64,000 bases of DNA, taken from CBDBJK01 sp965206395. GTDB taxonomy: Bacteria; Chloroflexota; Dehalococcoidia; Lucifugimonadales; CATOSD01. Shown here one piece after another: positions 17,034-25,802 of this stretch (the first letter of the stretch is position 1; the number at the start of each line of letters is the position of its first letter). The DNA is taken from contig CBDBJK010000036.1 of assembly GCA_965206395.1 (NCBI GenBank), forward strand, positions 186,001-250,000, given 5' to 3'. Under the pieces are notes generated by a model, which saw nothing but the letters and a program-made list of their open reading frames with translations, made no database searches and was not told the origin of the DNA. The translations under genes were made by a program, and so were the position numbers.

Positions 17034-17846
17034 TCAACTTACTTTTGCCAGGCTATGTGGCCCTATTGCTATACCTGCTCCCTTTATGTCTCCAGTTCTT
17101 ATTGAGTTGTCAACGTTGAGGACAAAGTTGTTAATCACCTGTCGACCCTCAACTTGTGTAGGAAGCGCCAAGAAGGGAGTTAACGTATTATCGGGATTGA
17201 CAAAGTCCAACTCAATCTGGTCGGGATGTTGCTTGTCCAGGACGGCTTGCACCTGAGCGGGTACGGGCATTGCTCCAGAAAGGCTTATTCCGCCAACCAG
17301 CTCCATGCATGGGCCGATGAACTCAGGCCATCGCTGCATATTGACTCCGATAACGACCTTGACCGTTGCTAACTGCCCCTGGATTACCAATACCATCATG
17401 CGCACAGGCTGGCCGCTCCAGGATACGGCGTCGAATTCCCGTATGTGGGCGGTCCCAGAGGGCAGGTCCATCTGTCGCGCAGGCGCTACCCTCTTCACAT
17501 CCTTAAGGCCGAGGCTCATAGCATTCATCGTCTGGACGAAAGGGTTCTCAAATCCGTCGAGGCTCTGCATGAGCATCGGGACCATCATCGGAGGTATGGG
17601 GTCTACCGCTATAATCGCCGGACTCACCGGTGGCGGCGTCGATCCTGGAGGCAACAAAGCATAGCCCCCCATCGGGTTGGACTGGAGCATGGTGAATCCC
17701 GCCGGAACACGCACGGAATAGCCCGGGCCATTTAGCATAGTAGAACGCTCGAATGCGGGCGGCAGCACCGCACCGCTTGCGTTTCCTGAAAGTACCTCAG
17801 TGAGGTATTTGTTTCCGGCATCGAGCAGCTTGTCCAAGATACCCAT
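17034..17846 (-). CDS. hypothetical protein with C-terminal GDIxGAGIAxG motif
   Basis: A 270-residue protein of unknown function without signal peptide. Residues 1-20 form an amphipathic helix (MGILDKLLDAGNKYLTEVL). A proline-rich stretch with PPGSTPPPVSPAII follows at about 67-80, then a long beta-rich central domain with IREFDAVSWSGQPVRMMVLV. The last 30 residues contain NSIRTGDIKGAGIAIG, the motif that opens the neighbouring shorter protein. The location of the shared motif at a C-terminus here and at an N-terminus there suggests a mobile association module. Neighbours give no pathway hint. Confidence 0.75.
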   Translation of the reverse strand: MGILDKLLDAGNKYLTEVLSGNASGAVLPPAFERSTMLNGPGYSVRVPAGFTMLQSNPMGGYALLPPGSTPPPVSPAIIAVDPIPPMMVPMLMQSLDGFENPFVQTMNAMSLGLKDVKRVAPARQMDLPSGTAHIREFDAVSWSGQPVRMMVLVIQGQLATVKVVIGVNMQRWPEFIGPCMELVGGISLSGAMPVPAQVQAVLDKQHPDQIELDFVNPDNTLTPFLALPTQVEGRQVINNFVLNVDNSIRTGDIKGAGIAIGPHSLAKVS

Positions 17847-17967
17847 CGTATTTCACGCTCCTATCAGGATTAAGCTCAATTTAGCACACGAATCGGCCCT
17901 GTTACCTGACGTGAACATCACAAATAGCTGACATCTGCTCATAGAAAGTATCAGTGCACGTGCGGCG

Positions 17968-17997
17968 ATTTCGCAAAAGACGCGGAGCGGGTATAAT
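17968..17997 (+). promoter_or_regulatory. possible promoter for the flavin oxidoreductase
   Basis: A perfect TATAAT lies at 17992-17997, about 57 bases before the ATG at 18054. The -35 region at the right spacing (ATTTCG/TTTCGC at 17968-17974) is a poor match, so the assignment is tentative. Confidence 0.35.
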
Positions 17998-18053
17998 GTC
18001 GAAGGCCTTTAACCTTTGGCGAATACAAACTGCTCAACAACAAGGAGCGTTAG

Positions 18054-19196
18054 ATGATCAAGCACTTCTCTGTGCTTTACGTAGGCAACATCGACCTTGA
18101 GAACGTGGGAAGTGATGGCACGCCCGCGGATGAACGTCGCTACCCCAACAAGCGCCTGATTGAGAGCTACGATACTGCCACTCGCGCCGCGAAGCTAATG
18201 GACGAGCTAGGCTATTACGCTCTCTGGATGGCCGAACACCACTTTCAGCACGAGGGCTACGAGTGCATTCCAAACATCATTTTGTTGAGCACTCATCTGG
18301 CAGGCAAGACCGAAAGGCTGAAGTTCGGCTGCGCTTTTAACATCTCCCCCATGTGGCATCCGATTCGGCTGGCAGAAGACTACGCGATGGCGGACATCCT
18401 CACCAACGGGCGGGTCATCTTTGGCGTCGGGCGCGGATACCACAGCCGCGAGGTCGAGTCGTTCGGCGCGCCTGTCATCGACAACAACGCCAATCGAGAG
18501 CTGTTCGAGGAGCAGGTTGAGGTCATCTTCAAGGCGTTCAACGAGGAGTCCTTCTCCCACAAAGGCAAGCACTACACGATTCCCGCCGAGGTTCCCTATC
18601 GCGGCTATGACGTGAAGGAGGTAACCCTGGTGCCCCGTCCCGCCCATCTTCCGGTGGAAACGTGGCAGCCCATCGTCAGCGGTGGAAGCATCGACTTCAT
18701 CGCAAAGAACAACATCAAGGGCGTGGTGGCACTCACCGGCGAAAGCCTGGTTGAGGATATGTTTAGCCAGCACAGGGAGGCGGCGGCTCGCCATGGTCGA
18801 AGCCTGGTTCCAGGAGAGGAGCTTGCGCTGGGCGTTGGGTTTTACATCGCCGACAGCGAGCAGGAGGCCATCTATAAACTTCGCCCGTTCCACGACGAAC
18901 GCTACAAATGGTTCGCGCCGTTCGGGTTTGTGCGCTACACTGACGAGGAGGGCCGTCCCTGGGGTACGCCCGGCGCACCGGCCCGCGTGCCGAACATCGA
19001 GGATGGGGTGCAGCAGAAGGCGTGGATATGCGGCCCTTCAGACAAGTTTGTGGACTTTCTGCACGACCTTGAGAAAAAATACCCCGGTCTGGAGCACATC
19101 ATCCTTCACTGGGCCGAGGGTATGCCGCGCGACGAGTTCATGGAGCAGCTAGCGCGGTTCGCCAAAGAGGTTATGCCAGCGTTTCAAGGGCGTTAG
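18054..19196 (+). CDS. LLM-class flavin-dependent oxidoreductase
   Basis: A 380-residue luciferase-like monooxygenase using reduced FMN or F420. The TIM-barrel shows the family pattern: LMDELGYYALWMAEHHFQHE early, LKFGCAFNISPMWHPIRLAE, then TNGRVIFGVGRGYHSREVES with the flavin-phosphate-binding GVGRG. It ends at FAKEVMPAFQGR, as many members do. An ATG with ACAAGGAGC upstream marks the start. No flavin reductase or obvious substrate pathway is adjacent. Such enzymes are expanded in SAR202-type Chloroflexota, which fits the window but does not prove it. Confidence 0.92.
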   Translation: MIKHFSVLYVGNIDLENVGSDGTPADERRYPNKRLIESYDTATRAAKLMDELGYYALWMAEHHFQHEGYECIPNIILLSTHLAGKTERLKFGCAFNISPMWHPIRLAEDYAMADILTNGRVIFGVGRGYHSREVESFGAPVIDNNANRELFEEQVEVIFKAFNEESFSHKGKHYTIPAEVPYRGYDVKEVTLVPRPAHLPVETWQPIVSGGSIDFIAKNNIKGVVALTGESLVEDMFSQHREAAARHGRSLVPGEELALGVGFYIADSEQEAIYKLRPFHDERYKWFAPFGFVRYTDEEGRPWGTPGAPARVPNIEDGVQQKAWICGPSDKFVDFLHDLEKKYPGLEHIILHWAEGMPRDEFMEQLARFAKEVMPAFQGR

Positions 19197-19408
19197 ATTG
19201 TAGGCAGCCCCAACGAGATTACCCGTCTTAAGCTCAAATTCGACTCCAAGGTACGCCTGGAATTTCAAGGGACTACCATAATCTCAAACACGGGATTTGT
19301 AGCGTGCAGAGGGGGATTGCAGTCGTAGTCGAATATGGGAGCGCGGTTATCAGCCACCCGTGATAGCCGCGCTGTCGCGTACTTGTCGCGCACCAGCGAT
19401 GCCAAGTA

Positions 19409-19666
19409 CTATTCTTCCTGCTTGAAGTAACTGTCTATGACAACCTTCGAAAGTATTCCCAAGCCACCAAATAATTTGAGAGCGTCCCCGATTCCATCTT
19501 GGCCATCACCCGCGCCTAATGCTATTGCTCCAACGATGCCAATGGTTCCACCGACGACCAGAATCGCCAAGACAGCTCTTACCACACGCCGAAAGGTGTT
19601 TGTCTTCGAGTCATTCTTAATCTTCGAGTCATCCGGTCCAACGTCTTGCTCCCCGTTTTGAGTCAT
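19409..19666 (-). CDS. small single-pass membrane protein
   Basis: An 85-residue protein of unknown function. The start at 19666 (MTQNGEQDVG) is chosen because GGAGGAGCAG lies immediately upstream at 19671-19680. A polar, charged N-terminus (residues 1-30) precedes one membrane helix (VLAILVVGGTIGIVGAIALG), a glycine-rich loop and a weakly hydrophobic segment (LKLFGGLGILSKVVIDSYF). The positive charge before the helix suggests the N-terminus stays inside. It stands alone between the flavin oxidoreductase and the thrC cluster. Confidence 0.65.
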   Translation of the reverse strand: MTQNGEQDVGPDDSKIKNDSKTNTFRRVVRAVLAILVVGGTIGIVGAIALGAGDGQDGIGDALKLFGGLGILSKVVIDSYFKQEE

Positions 19667-19951
19667 GAGGCTGCTCCTCCTTCGCAACTTGTCTGGAAAA
19701 GGCGAATTGCGTGTCGCGCAGATACTAACACATTACGAGGGATAAGCGCAAATAAAAAAGCAAAGCACACCCACCAACTAGCACCGTGAGGTAAAAATGG
19801 CGACATCTACTATTGGCAATTGGCAACTTCAATGCTCGGTCTTATAGACAGTGGCATCTCAGAATGAAGTGTTTGTGAAAGCACTGAAAGCCATCTGGGA
19901 AATGTCGAGTTAATTGATGTCGGAGTCTGCTAGCTCGTTCAAAAAGAAGCC

Positions 19952-20227
19952 TTAGCCGCCTGCGACTGCGGGGACGATGCTAATCTCGTCGCCCTCTTTC
20001 GTTGCGGTTTCGATGCCTTGTAGGAAGCGCACGTCTTCGCCGTTGACGTAGACGTTCACGAAATTGCGAAGATCGCCCTGCTCGTCACAGAGGCGCTCTT
20101 TGATTCCGGGGAACTCGCTTTCAAGAGAGCCAACGATCTCGTTAATGGTTGCCCCTTCGACGTTAACCTTGTCCTGCCCGTTGGTTATGCGGCGAAGAGG
20201 AGTTGGAATCCTCACCATCACACTCAT
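19952..20227 (-). CDS. MoaD/ThiS-family sulfur-carrier-like protein
   Basis: A 91-residue ubiquitin-fold protein ending in VPAVAGG. The C-terminal Gly-Gly is the feature that is adenylated and thiocarboxylated in ThiS, MoaD and related sulfur carriers. The start at 20227 (MSVMVRIPTPLRRIT) fits the family. ETATKEGDEISIVPAVAGG is the typical last strand. It is the third gene of a minus-strand set after thrC and a NIL-domain gene, each separated by 114 bp. No moaE, thiG or activating E1-like gene is next to it. Involvement in sulfur transfer for methionine or homocysteine synthesis is plausible from the neighbours but unproven. Confidence 0.88.
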   Translation of the reverse strand: MSVMVRIPTPLRRITNGQDKVNVEGATINEIVGSLESEFPGIKERLCDEQGDLRNFVNVYVNGEDVRFLQGIETATKEGDEISIVPAVAGG

Positions 20228-20341
20228 TATATTCAATCCTCCAATTTCTATGAAAATACAGATGCGCTACACTCGACCGAGTAGGCGAGCGTTTGAATTT
20301 TGTTTCAATACTATCGTTAGATGCAGCAGCGCAACCGCAGG

Positions 20342-20584
20342 TTAGCCTTGTATCACGTCCCCGCCCACCGGGTCCACCCTCACGCCGGTTGCCGCGACCC
20401 ACTCAAGGCCGTTGTTTATCTCGTTCTCATCGCCGTCAAGCTCCAGCACGACCCAGCCCATGTCTTCGCGGACGTCTGCGCGCCGGATGTTGGTGACGAT
20501 TTTGAACTTCTGCGCAAGCTGGTATATTACCGGCTCGGTTATTAGCTCTTGAGGGAATGTGAATTTGATTCGTTTCTTGGACAT
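20342..20584 (-). CDS. NIL-domain protein
   Basis: An 80-residue protein consisting of one NIL domain, an ACT-like fold often attached to methionine ABC transporter ATPases (MetN) or to ferredoxins of methionine metabolism. The sequence KRIKFTFPQELITEPVIYQL, then FKIVTNIRRADVREDMGWVV and EWVAATGVRVDPV, follows the family. The start at 20584 is chosen because MSKKRIKFTFP is the usual opening; ATGs 12 bases upstream also exist. It lies between thrC and the MoaD-like gene and probably shares their transcript. It may sense or bind a sulfur amino acid. Confidence 0.88.
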   Translation of the reverse strand: MSKKRIKFTFPQELITEPVIYQLAQKFKIVTNIRRADVREDMGWVVLELDGDENEINNGLEWVAATGVRVDPVGGDVIQG

Positions 20585-20698
20585 GTTACACATCACTCCA
20601 GCGGTATAGCGGGTGCGATTCTACTACACAGGTATTTTAATACTTCTTTGCGCCGAGCGTCCACCAGAACAAGGGACTTTTCTCGCGAGGTGACGCCT

Positions 20699-21922
20699 TT
20701 ATCTCGCCGCCATCGCCGTCTGGAACGCTTCGTAGTCAGGCGTTGTGAATATGGGTTTGATCAGGTCTTCCACAGCTTCCTGAGTCTTCAGGCCGTTGCC
20801 CGTAATATACGCAACGGTGAGTTCGTCTGGCTTGATGACACCATCTCTAGCAAGCTTCCTTAGCCCTGATATGACCACGCCCCCGGCGGTCTCGGTAAAG
20901 ATGCCTTCCGTCTCGGCAAGAAGCTGAATCCCCTCTACCACCTCGTCTTCAGGGGCGATGACAGCCGAGCCTTCAGAGGTGGCGATGGTCTTCAAGGCAT
21001 ATAAGCCGTCAGCCGGGTTGCCTATGCCAAGGGATTTGGCGATTGTGTTGGGTATGACCGGACGCACATGTAGAGTTCCCTGATTGTACGCTTCGGCAAT
21101 AGGAGAGCAGCCCTCTGCCTGAGCGAGATGCATACCCGTCTTGGGCTGCTCTATCAGGCCAAGGTCGGCCATTTCGTTGAACGCCTTCCAAATCTTGGTG
21201 AACATAGAACCGGACGCTCCTGGCACTACGCAGTTGTCGGGCGCTCTCCATCCTAATTGCTCGGCAACCTCGTAGCCCATCGTCTTGCTGCCTTCAGCAT
21301 AATATGGGCGCATGTTGATGTTCACGAAGGCCCAGTGATTGTTATCGCCAAGCTCGCTGCACAGCCGGTTTACCTCGTCGTACGTCCCATCGACCGCAAT
21401 GAGATCGGGGCCGTAAATGCCCGCACCGATGATCTTTCCCTTTTCCAGGTCGGCAGGGAAGAAGACCATAGTTTTCATGCCAGCCTTGGCCCCGTGCGCT
21501 GCCACTGCTCCCGCGAGGTTACCTGTCGAAGCGCAAGCCAGAACGTCAAATTCGAATTCCAACGCCTTCGCGGTGGCAACGGACACAACCCTGTCCTTGA
21601 ACGAGAACGTTGGATTCACGCTGTCGTTCTTGATGTACAGGTTGTTCAGTCCCAGTGCGAGGCCCAGATTCTTGGCTCTGATAAGGGGCGTAAACCCCGT
21701 CCCCATGTCCATCACGTAATCGTCGTCCACTGGCAGAAGGTCGCGGTAGCGCCACATAGTGAGTGGCCCTTTGGCTATGCTCTCACGGCTTATGCTCTTG
21801 GCGATGCTATGGTAATCGTATGCGACCTCAAGAGGCCCGAAGCAGAAATCGCAGACATTCAGCGGTTCTATCGGGTACTCGCGGGCGCACTCTCGACAAC
21901 GCAAGCTCTTTACGTGTGACAA
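20699..21922 (-). CDS. thrC: threonine synthase
   Basis: ThrC converts O-phosphohomoserine to threonine with PLP. The best start is the TTG at 21922, because GGAGGAG lies 6 bases upstream and the product (407 residues) opens as ThrC proteins do with LSHVKSLRCRECAREYPIEP. The longer frame to 22033 adds 37 residues without similarity. An N-terminal zinc-ribbon-like pair (CREC and CDFC) is present. The PLP lysine is in NPTFSFKDRVVSVATAKAL, and CASTGNLAGAVAAHGAKAG is the phosphate-binding loop. It heads the thrC-NIL-MoaD set. Confidence 0.93.
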   Translation of the reverse strand: MSHVKSLRCRECAREYPIEPLNVCDFCFGPLEVAYDYHSIAKSISRESIAKGPLTMWRYRDLLPVDDDYVMDMGTGFTPLIRAKNLGLALGLNNLYIKNDSVNPTFSFKDRVVSVATAKALEFEFDVLACASTGNLAGAVAAHGAKAGMKTMVFFPADLEKGKIIGAGIYGPDLIAVDGTYDEVNRLCSELGDNNHWAFVNINMRPYYAEGSKTMGYEVAEQLGWRAPDNCVVPGASGSMFTKIWKAFNEMADLGLIEQPKTGMHLAQAEGCSPIAEAYNQGTLHVRPVIPNTIAKSLGIGNPADGLYALKTIATSEGSAVIAPEDEVVEGIQLLAETEGIFTETAGGVVISGLRKLARDGVIKPDELTVAYITGNGLKTQEAVEDLIKPIFTTPDYEAFQTAMAAR

Positions 21923-22215
21923 GGGTACTCCTCCAATTTCTACGACGGACGTAACGACTCTTGCCTGAGCCAAGCCCGTACTATCGACGATTAATGGCAT
22001 GGGAATAGTAACAACCCCCAGCCTAGCTGTCAAGAAAGAGCGTCGTAGAGGCGTTCTCGCCTTATTGTTGAGAATAATGCATTGCGGCGAGGGATTCGAA
22101 AAGCGTCGCAGGATGACTCCACGCCGCTGCTAACACCGTATTGCGAACACTTCGCTCTTGCTCAGGTCGGCGCTACCTAATATACTCTGGTAAACAGGAA
22201 TGGAGATGCCAAGCA

Positions 22216-22866
22216 ATGTCGGTAACCGAGAGATGGCTTCCCCTCTTCCCTCTGAACGTGGTCTTGTTCCCCAACGCATCTATTCCGCTTCAGATATTCG
22301 AGGAGCGTTACAAACAGATGATGCAGGACTGCCTGGACAGCGACTCCAAGTTCGGCGTAGTCCTTATCAAGGCTGGCTCCGAGGTGGGAGGCCCCGCCAT
22401 TCCACACACCGTCGGCACTATGGCTCATATTGTGCAAGTGAATCGGGTTGATGGTGGTCGTATGTTCATATCGATCTTCGGTCAGCAGCGTTTTCAGATA
22501 AAGAATATAACCCAGAATCGCCCTTACATGGCGGCGCAGGTGGAGCTTATGGAGGACGCCGAAGATGTAGGCGTCCCCCCAACCGAGATGGAGGCCATTC
22601 GCAAGGCTGCTAGCGAACACGTGACGCTTACGCTAGGTATGAGAGGGGGCTGGATACGCGAATCCAAGCTGCCGTCTGACCCGACGACCCTATCTTATTT
22701 CATCGCGGGGATGCTTCAGGCCCAACTGCCAGACAAACAGGCCCTGCTTGAGGCGTCTACCACCTCAAAGCGATTGGAGTCCGAGCTTGACTTGCTCAGA
22801 CGAGAGAGCGAGATTCTCAAACGGCAGGTCTCACGCGAATTGCGATCAAAGTTCGGCAGGCAGTAG
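22216..22866 (+). CDS. Lon N-terminal-domain (LON substrate-binding) protein
   Basis: A 216-residue protein with the Lon N-terminal substrate-recognition domain but no ATPase or protease part. The start at 22216 (MSVTERWLPLFPLNVVLFPN) is typical and has GGAGA upstream. LFPLNVVLFPNASIPLQIFEERY is the family signature in two overlapping pieces, and GTMAHIVQVNRVDGG also fits. The last 45 residues are a coiled-coil-like helix (SELDLLRRESEILKRQVSREL). Such standalone proteins are widespread but their partner is not known. Confidence 0.9.
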   Translation: MSVTERWLPLFPLNVVLFPNASIPLQIFEERYKQMMQDCLDSDSKFGVVLIKAGSEVGGPAIPHTVGTMAHIVQVNRVDGGRMFISIFGQQRFQIKNITQNRPYMAAQVELMEDAEDVGVPPTEMEAIRKAASEHVTLTLGMRGGWIRESKLPSDPTTLSYFIAGMLQAQLPDKQALLEASTTSKRLESELDLLRRESEILKRQVSRELRSKFGRQ

Positions 22867-22923
22867 AAACTCCGCATGCATCAGCCCAAGAGTTATTGAG
22901 CCACCTGAGCGGGACTCGCTATA

Positions 22924-23044
22924 TGTCATTCTGAGGAGGCACGACGAAGAAACTAAAGGTTATGCCAAGATTCTTCGCTCCACTCTCCGAAGGATCGGAG
23001 TCCGAAGATATTCCACTCAAATCAAAGGAGTCGGACAGAATGAC
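22924..23044. repeat. TGTCATTCTGAG inverted-repeat element, copy 1
   Basis: TGTCATTCTGAG at 22924-22935 is matched by CAGAATGAC at 23036-23044, with internal CGAAGAA and AAGATTCTTCG blocks also complementary. The same ends and internal blocks occur at 49380-49463. It is a non-coding, MITE-like or REP-like element. Confidence 0.7.
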
Positions 23045-23062
23045 GTGGATGTTAGTTTGTTC

Positions 23063-23105
23063 GTAAGCGTTCAGCCCCTCCTGACACTCGAGGGCTGAAC
23101 CCTTA
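23063..23105. repeat. GTAAGCGTTCA hairpin repeat, copy 1
   Basis: GTAAGCGTTCAGCCC leads into a stem of TTCAGCCC (23070-23077) with GGGCTGAA (23092-23099). An ATGCCCCATTA block follows at 23116-23126. The same two blocks, in opposite order and orientation, occur around 23835-23915 on the other side of the next gene. Confidence 0.5.
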
Positions 23106-23172
23106 TAGGCAATCAATGCCCCATTAAGTCGAAAACCTCTATAAGCACAGGGCGTACGTAGACGACCACCGC

Positions 23173-23682
23173 CTAGGGAATCGTCCCACCCGCAAAACCA
23201 CCTTGGTCATCCTGAATCCTGTAGGCGGCGATTTTCCAGGTGCCATTTGTCTTGACGAGCCGAAACAGTGCTGAGGCGACCTCTACATCACCGTCGATCG
23301 TGAACCGCCCCTCTACTACAGTAGCGGTTCCATCTTCCACGTTCATGGACCAAAAGCGGGCGCCGGCCCTGAAGAAAGAGGAATGGCTTGTTGCAAGTTC
23401 CTGGAACTCCTGGAGACTCTGCTCTCGTTGGAGGTCTGAATTGAAATGAGCATAGGCAAACTGTAATCGCTCGTACGCTGTCGACGCTACCTTTCCCTTC
23501 CAACGTGTGGATCGCGTTGCGAAGCTTTCATCATGGTGGTATTCTATCGCACCCCAGAAATCTTTGACGACAACCAGGGGTGCTGGCGCTGCCGTTAGCA
23601 GGTAGTTAGTGACCGCGAGTGCGGCGATAAGGACGCCTCCGGAACCCATGACTATAAGCCAGTGTCTCTTCGTGCTTCTCAA
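23173..23682 (-). CDS. membrane-anchored NTF2-like hypothetical protein
   Basis: A 169-residue protein with one N-terminal hydrophobic segment (WLIVMGSGGVLIAALAVTNY) that is a signal anchor or uncleaved signal peptide. The exported part resembles small NTF2-like or DUF4864-type domains, with a helical first half and TVVEGRFTIDGDVEVASALF then LVKTNGTWKIAAYRIQDD as the closing beta strands. No catalytic residues are evident. It stands alone, bounded on both sides by the GTAAGCGTTCA hairpin repeats. Confidence 0.7.
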   Translation of the reverse strand: MRSTKRHWLIVMGSGGVLIAALAVTNYLLTAAPAPLVVVKDFWGAIEYHHDESFATRSTRWKGKVASTAYERLQFAYAHFNSDLQREQSLQEFQELATSHSSFFRAGARFWSMNVEDGTATVVEGRFTIDGDVEVASALFRLVKTNGTWKIAAYRIQDDQGGFAGGTIP

Positions 23683-23834
23683 CTTTGATCCTTACGGTGG
23701 CTATAGGTCAGGAACGATATTAAACGGAGCCTCACCCAATTGATGACTTTCGGGTTGAGATGATCCTTTGTAGGCGTTCGGATCCCCTGTCAGTCCGGTG
23801 CATATGATTGAACCAGCGACGGTGGAGAAGTACC

Positions 23835-23883
23835 GTAAGCGTTCACGTCCCCTGCACCTTCTGGCCAGGAGTTGAACGCTTAC
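23835..23883. repeat. GTAAGCGTTCA hairpin repeat, copy 2
   Basis: A perfect 11-bp inverted repeat, GTAAGCGTTCA at 23835-23845 and TGAACGCTTAC at 23873-23883, encloses a 27-base loop. TAATGGGGCAT follows at 23901-23911. It is related to the element at 23063-23105. Confidence 0.6.
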
Positions 23884-23938
23884 GTTTGTTCATAGGCTGG
23901 TAATGGGGCATAAATGGAATGGCCCTGTTGCATGCTTA

Positions 23939-24819
23939 GAGCGTCTAACAAAACCTAATAAAAGGGGTTAGAATCTGGACATTCTCTGGAGGAGGATGAC
24001 CTAATGTCTAAGCCCCTTGTAAGCGATGAATTCTGGGAACTGGTGCAACCTTTACTGCCGCCACAACCACCGAAGCCGAAAGGAGGAAGGCCCAGGATAC
24101 CTGACAGACAGGTCCTAAGTGGGATACTGTTCGTGCTAAAGACAGGCATTGGCTGGGAAGACCTACCCAAGGAGATGGACTGTGGCAGTGGGATGACCTG
24201 CTGGAGGCGCCTCAGAGATTGGCACCAGTCAGGGAGTCTGGGAGCGCATCCACTTGGTATGCCTTGAGCGCCTGCAAGCAGCTGAGCGCATAGACTGGAC
24301 TCGCGCAGTGCTGGACAGTGCTTCAGTGCGAGCAGTTTTTGGGGGCAGAAAACAGGCCCCAACCCCACGGACAGGGCGAAGGCGGGTAGCAAGCATCATA
24401 TCATAACCGATGCCCAGGGCATTCCACTGGCGGTCAGGTTGACTGGCGCGAACGCTCACGATGTCACCCAAGCCCTTGAGTTGGTGGATGCCATACCTGC
24501 TGTCAAGGGCAAGCGAGGCAGGCCTCGCAAGCGTCCTCTTCAGGCGCAGGGAGACAGAGGGTATGACTCTGAGCCTGTTCGCAAGGAGTTGAAGAAGCGA
24601 CATATCTGGCCGCTGCTGGCCAAGCGAGGTGAGCCGCATGGCAGCGGGTTGGGTGTGCATAGATGGGTGGTTGAGAGAAGCCTGAGTTGGCTTCATCAGT
24701 TCCGACGCTTACGGGTTCGATATGAGCGCAGGGCAGACATACATGAGGCTTTCTTGGCCATAGGTTGTGCCATCATCTGCTCTCGCTTTCTGTTCCAATA
24801 ATGGTTTTGTTAGACGCTC
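23939..24819 (+). mobile_element. IS5-family insertion sequence, copy 1 (damaged)
   Basis: An 881-bp element with perfect 17-bp terminal inverted repeats (GAGCGTCTAACAAAACC at 23939-23955 and its complement at 24803-24819). Flanking TA on each side may be the target duplication. It is the same as the copy at 48418-49297 except for one extra A at 24231 inside the transposase. It lies between the NTF2-like gene and the cobalamin-binding-type gene and interrupts neither. Confidence 0.93.
24004..24801 (+). pseudogene. IS5-family transposase, inactivated by a 1-base insertion
   Basis: The transposase begins MSKPLVSDEFWELVQPLLPP, as IS5/IS4-like DDE enzymes do. The extra A at 24231 shifts the frame after about residue 76 (DWHQSG), so the protein ends at 24267 with an unrelated tail. 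The remainder, including the first catalytic Asp region (DSASVRA), GDRGYDSEP and the final VVERSLSWLHQFRRLR, is intact in other frames. Copy 2 shows what the undamaged gene looks like. It cannot make active transposase, but it could be moved by the other copy. Confidence 0.88.
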
Positions 24820-24849
24820 TAAGTAGGTTATTTCTTGAGTTGAACACCC

Positions 24850-25785
24850 CTACGCGGGCGAGACTGGCAGCGTTTCTAGCCGTTTGGCTGACTTCTCTGG
24901 CAACGATTCAGTGAATACCTGCGGGTGAATCATCTTCGCCAGCATCTCCACGCCGTCGACAAGCCTGGGGCCGCTCCTGCTGAACAGACCTCCAGCATCG
25001 ACCGCGTACACGTTGCCCTGCTTTACCGCAGAGATAGTTCTCCACCGGTCGAGGTCGCCCAGTTGTGAGAAGTCGTGGATGGTGCGGGGCACGTCCATGC
25101 CGCAGGGCATGAGTATCACAACATCAGGATTGTATCCAATCAGTTCGTCAATCTCAATTCTTCGGGAAGGCGTACCTGGCTGTGCCATGCCGTCGATGCC
25201 GCCCGCGAGCTGCACCATTTCGGGTATCCAGTGTCCCGCCACAATGAGCGGGTCGAGCCACTCGATGCAGGCGACCCTTGGCCTGGAAGCCGTACTGGAA
25301 ACGCTGGAACGCACGCGCTCGATCCTTTCTCTCGCCTCTGCGACTAGCTCCTTGGCTTTCGTCGTTCTGTCCGTGATTTGCCCTATCCTCTCGATGTCCG
25401 AAAGCACGTCATCGAGGCCGTGAGGGTCGAGCGAAATCATCTGAGGCGGCATTTCCAACTGGATGACGGCAGCCTCGACATCCTCCAACGAGATGGCGCA
25501 AACTTCACAAAGCTCCTGTGTGATAACCAGGTCTGGCTTCGCCCTGTCTAGCGCCGCGACATCGACCTCGTAGATGCGCTCTCCTTTGCCGTACATCTCG
25601 GACACCAGCCTATCGATCTCCTGGCTGGTGAGATTGGCGGAGTCGATGTTGCTTCTGACGATTTTGGGCTTGGCGCTTGCCTCAACCGGATAGTCGCACT
25701 CATGGCTTACGCCATGCAGCGAGTCGCCCAGACCAAGGGCATAGACTATCTCGGTTGCGCTCGGCAGGAAACTGCATATTCGCAT
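24850..25785 (-). CDS. cobalamin-binding / BtuF-like periplasmic-binding-fold protein
   Basis: A 311-residue protein with the type-III substrate-binding fold of the BtuF/FhuD group. The start at 25785 (MRICSFLPSATEIVYALGLG) is the family's own opening and AAAGGA lies upstream; the longer frame adds 35 unlike residues. There is no signal peptide or lipobox, so unlike true BtuF it is probably cytoplasmic. DLVITQELCEVCAISLEDVE and RVACIEWLDPLIVAGHWIPE are typical of the cytosolic 'cobalamin-binding protein' group. No transporter permease or ATPase genes are nearby. Ligand assignment is by family only. Confidence 0.87.
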   Translation of the reverse strand: MRICSFLPSATEIVYALGLGDSLHGVSHECDYPVEASAKPKIVRSNIDSANLTSQEIDRLVSEMYGKGERIYEVDVAALDRAKPDLVITQELCEVCAISLEDVEAAVIQLEMPPQMISLDPHGLDDVLSDIERIGQITDRTTKAKELVAEARERIERVRSSVSSTASRPRVACIEWLDPLIVAGHWIPEMVQLAGGIDGMAQPGTPSRRIEIDELIGYNPDVVILMPCGMDVPRTIHDFSQLGDLDRWRTISAVKQGNVYAVDAGGLFSRSGPRLVDGVEMLAKMIHPQVFTESLPEKSAKRLETLPVSPA

Positions 25786-25802
25786 GGCATTCAATCCTTT
25801 GT

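Noticed and set aside
18207..18893. 228-residue minus-strand ORF
   Set aside because: Antisense shadow of the flavin oxidoreductase.
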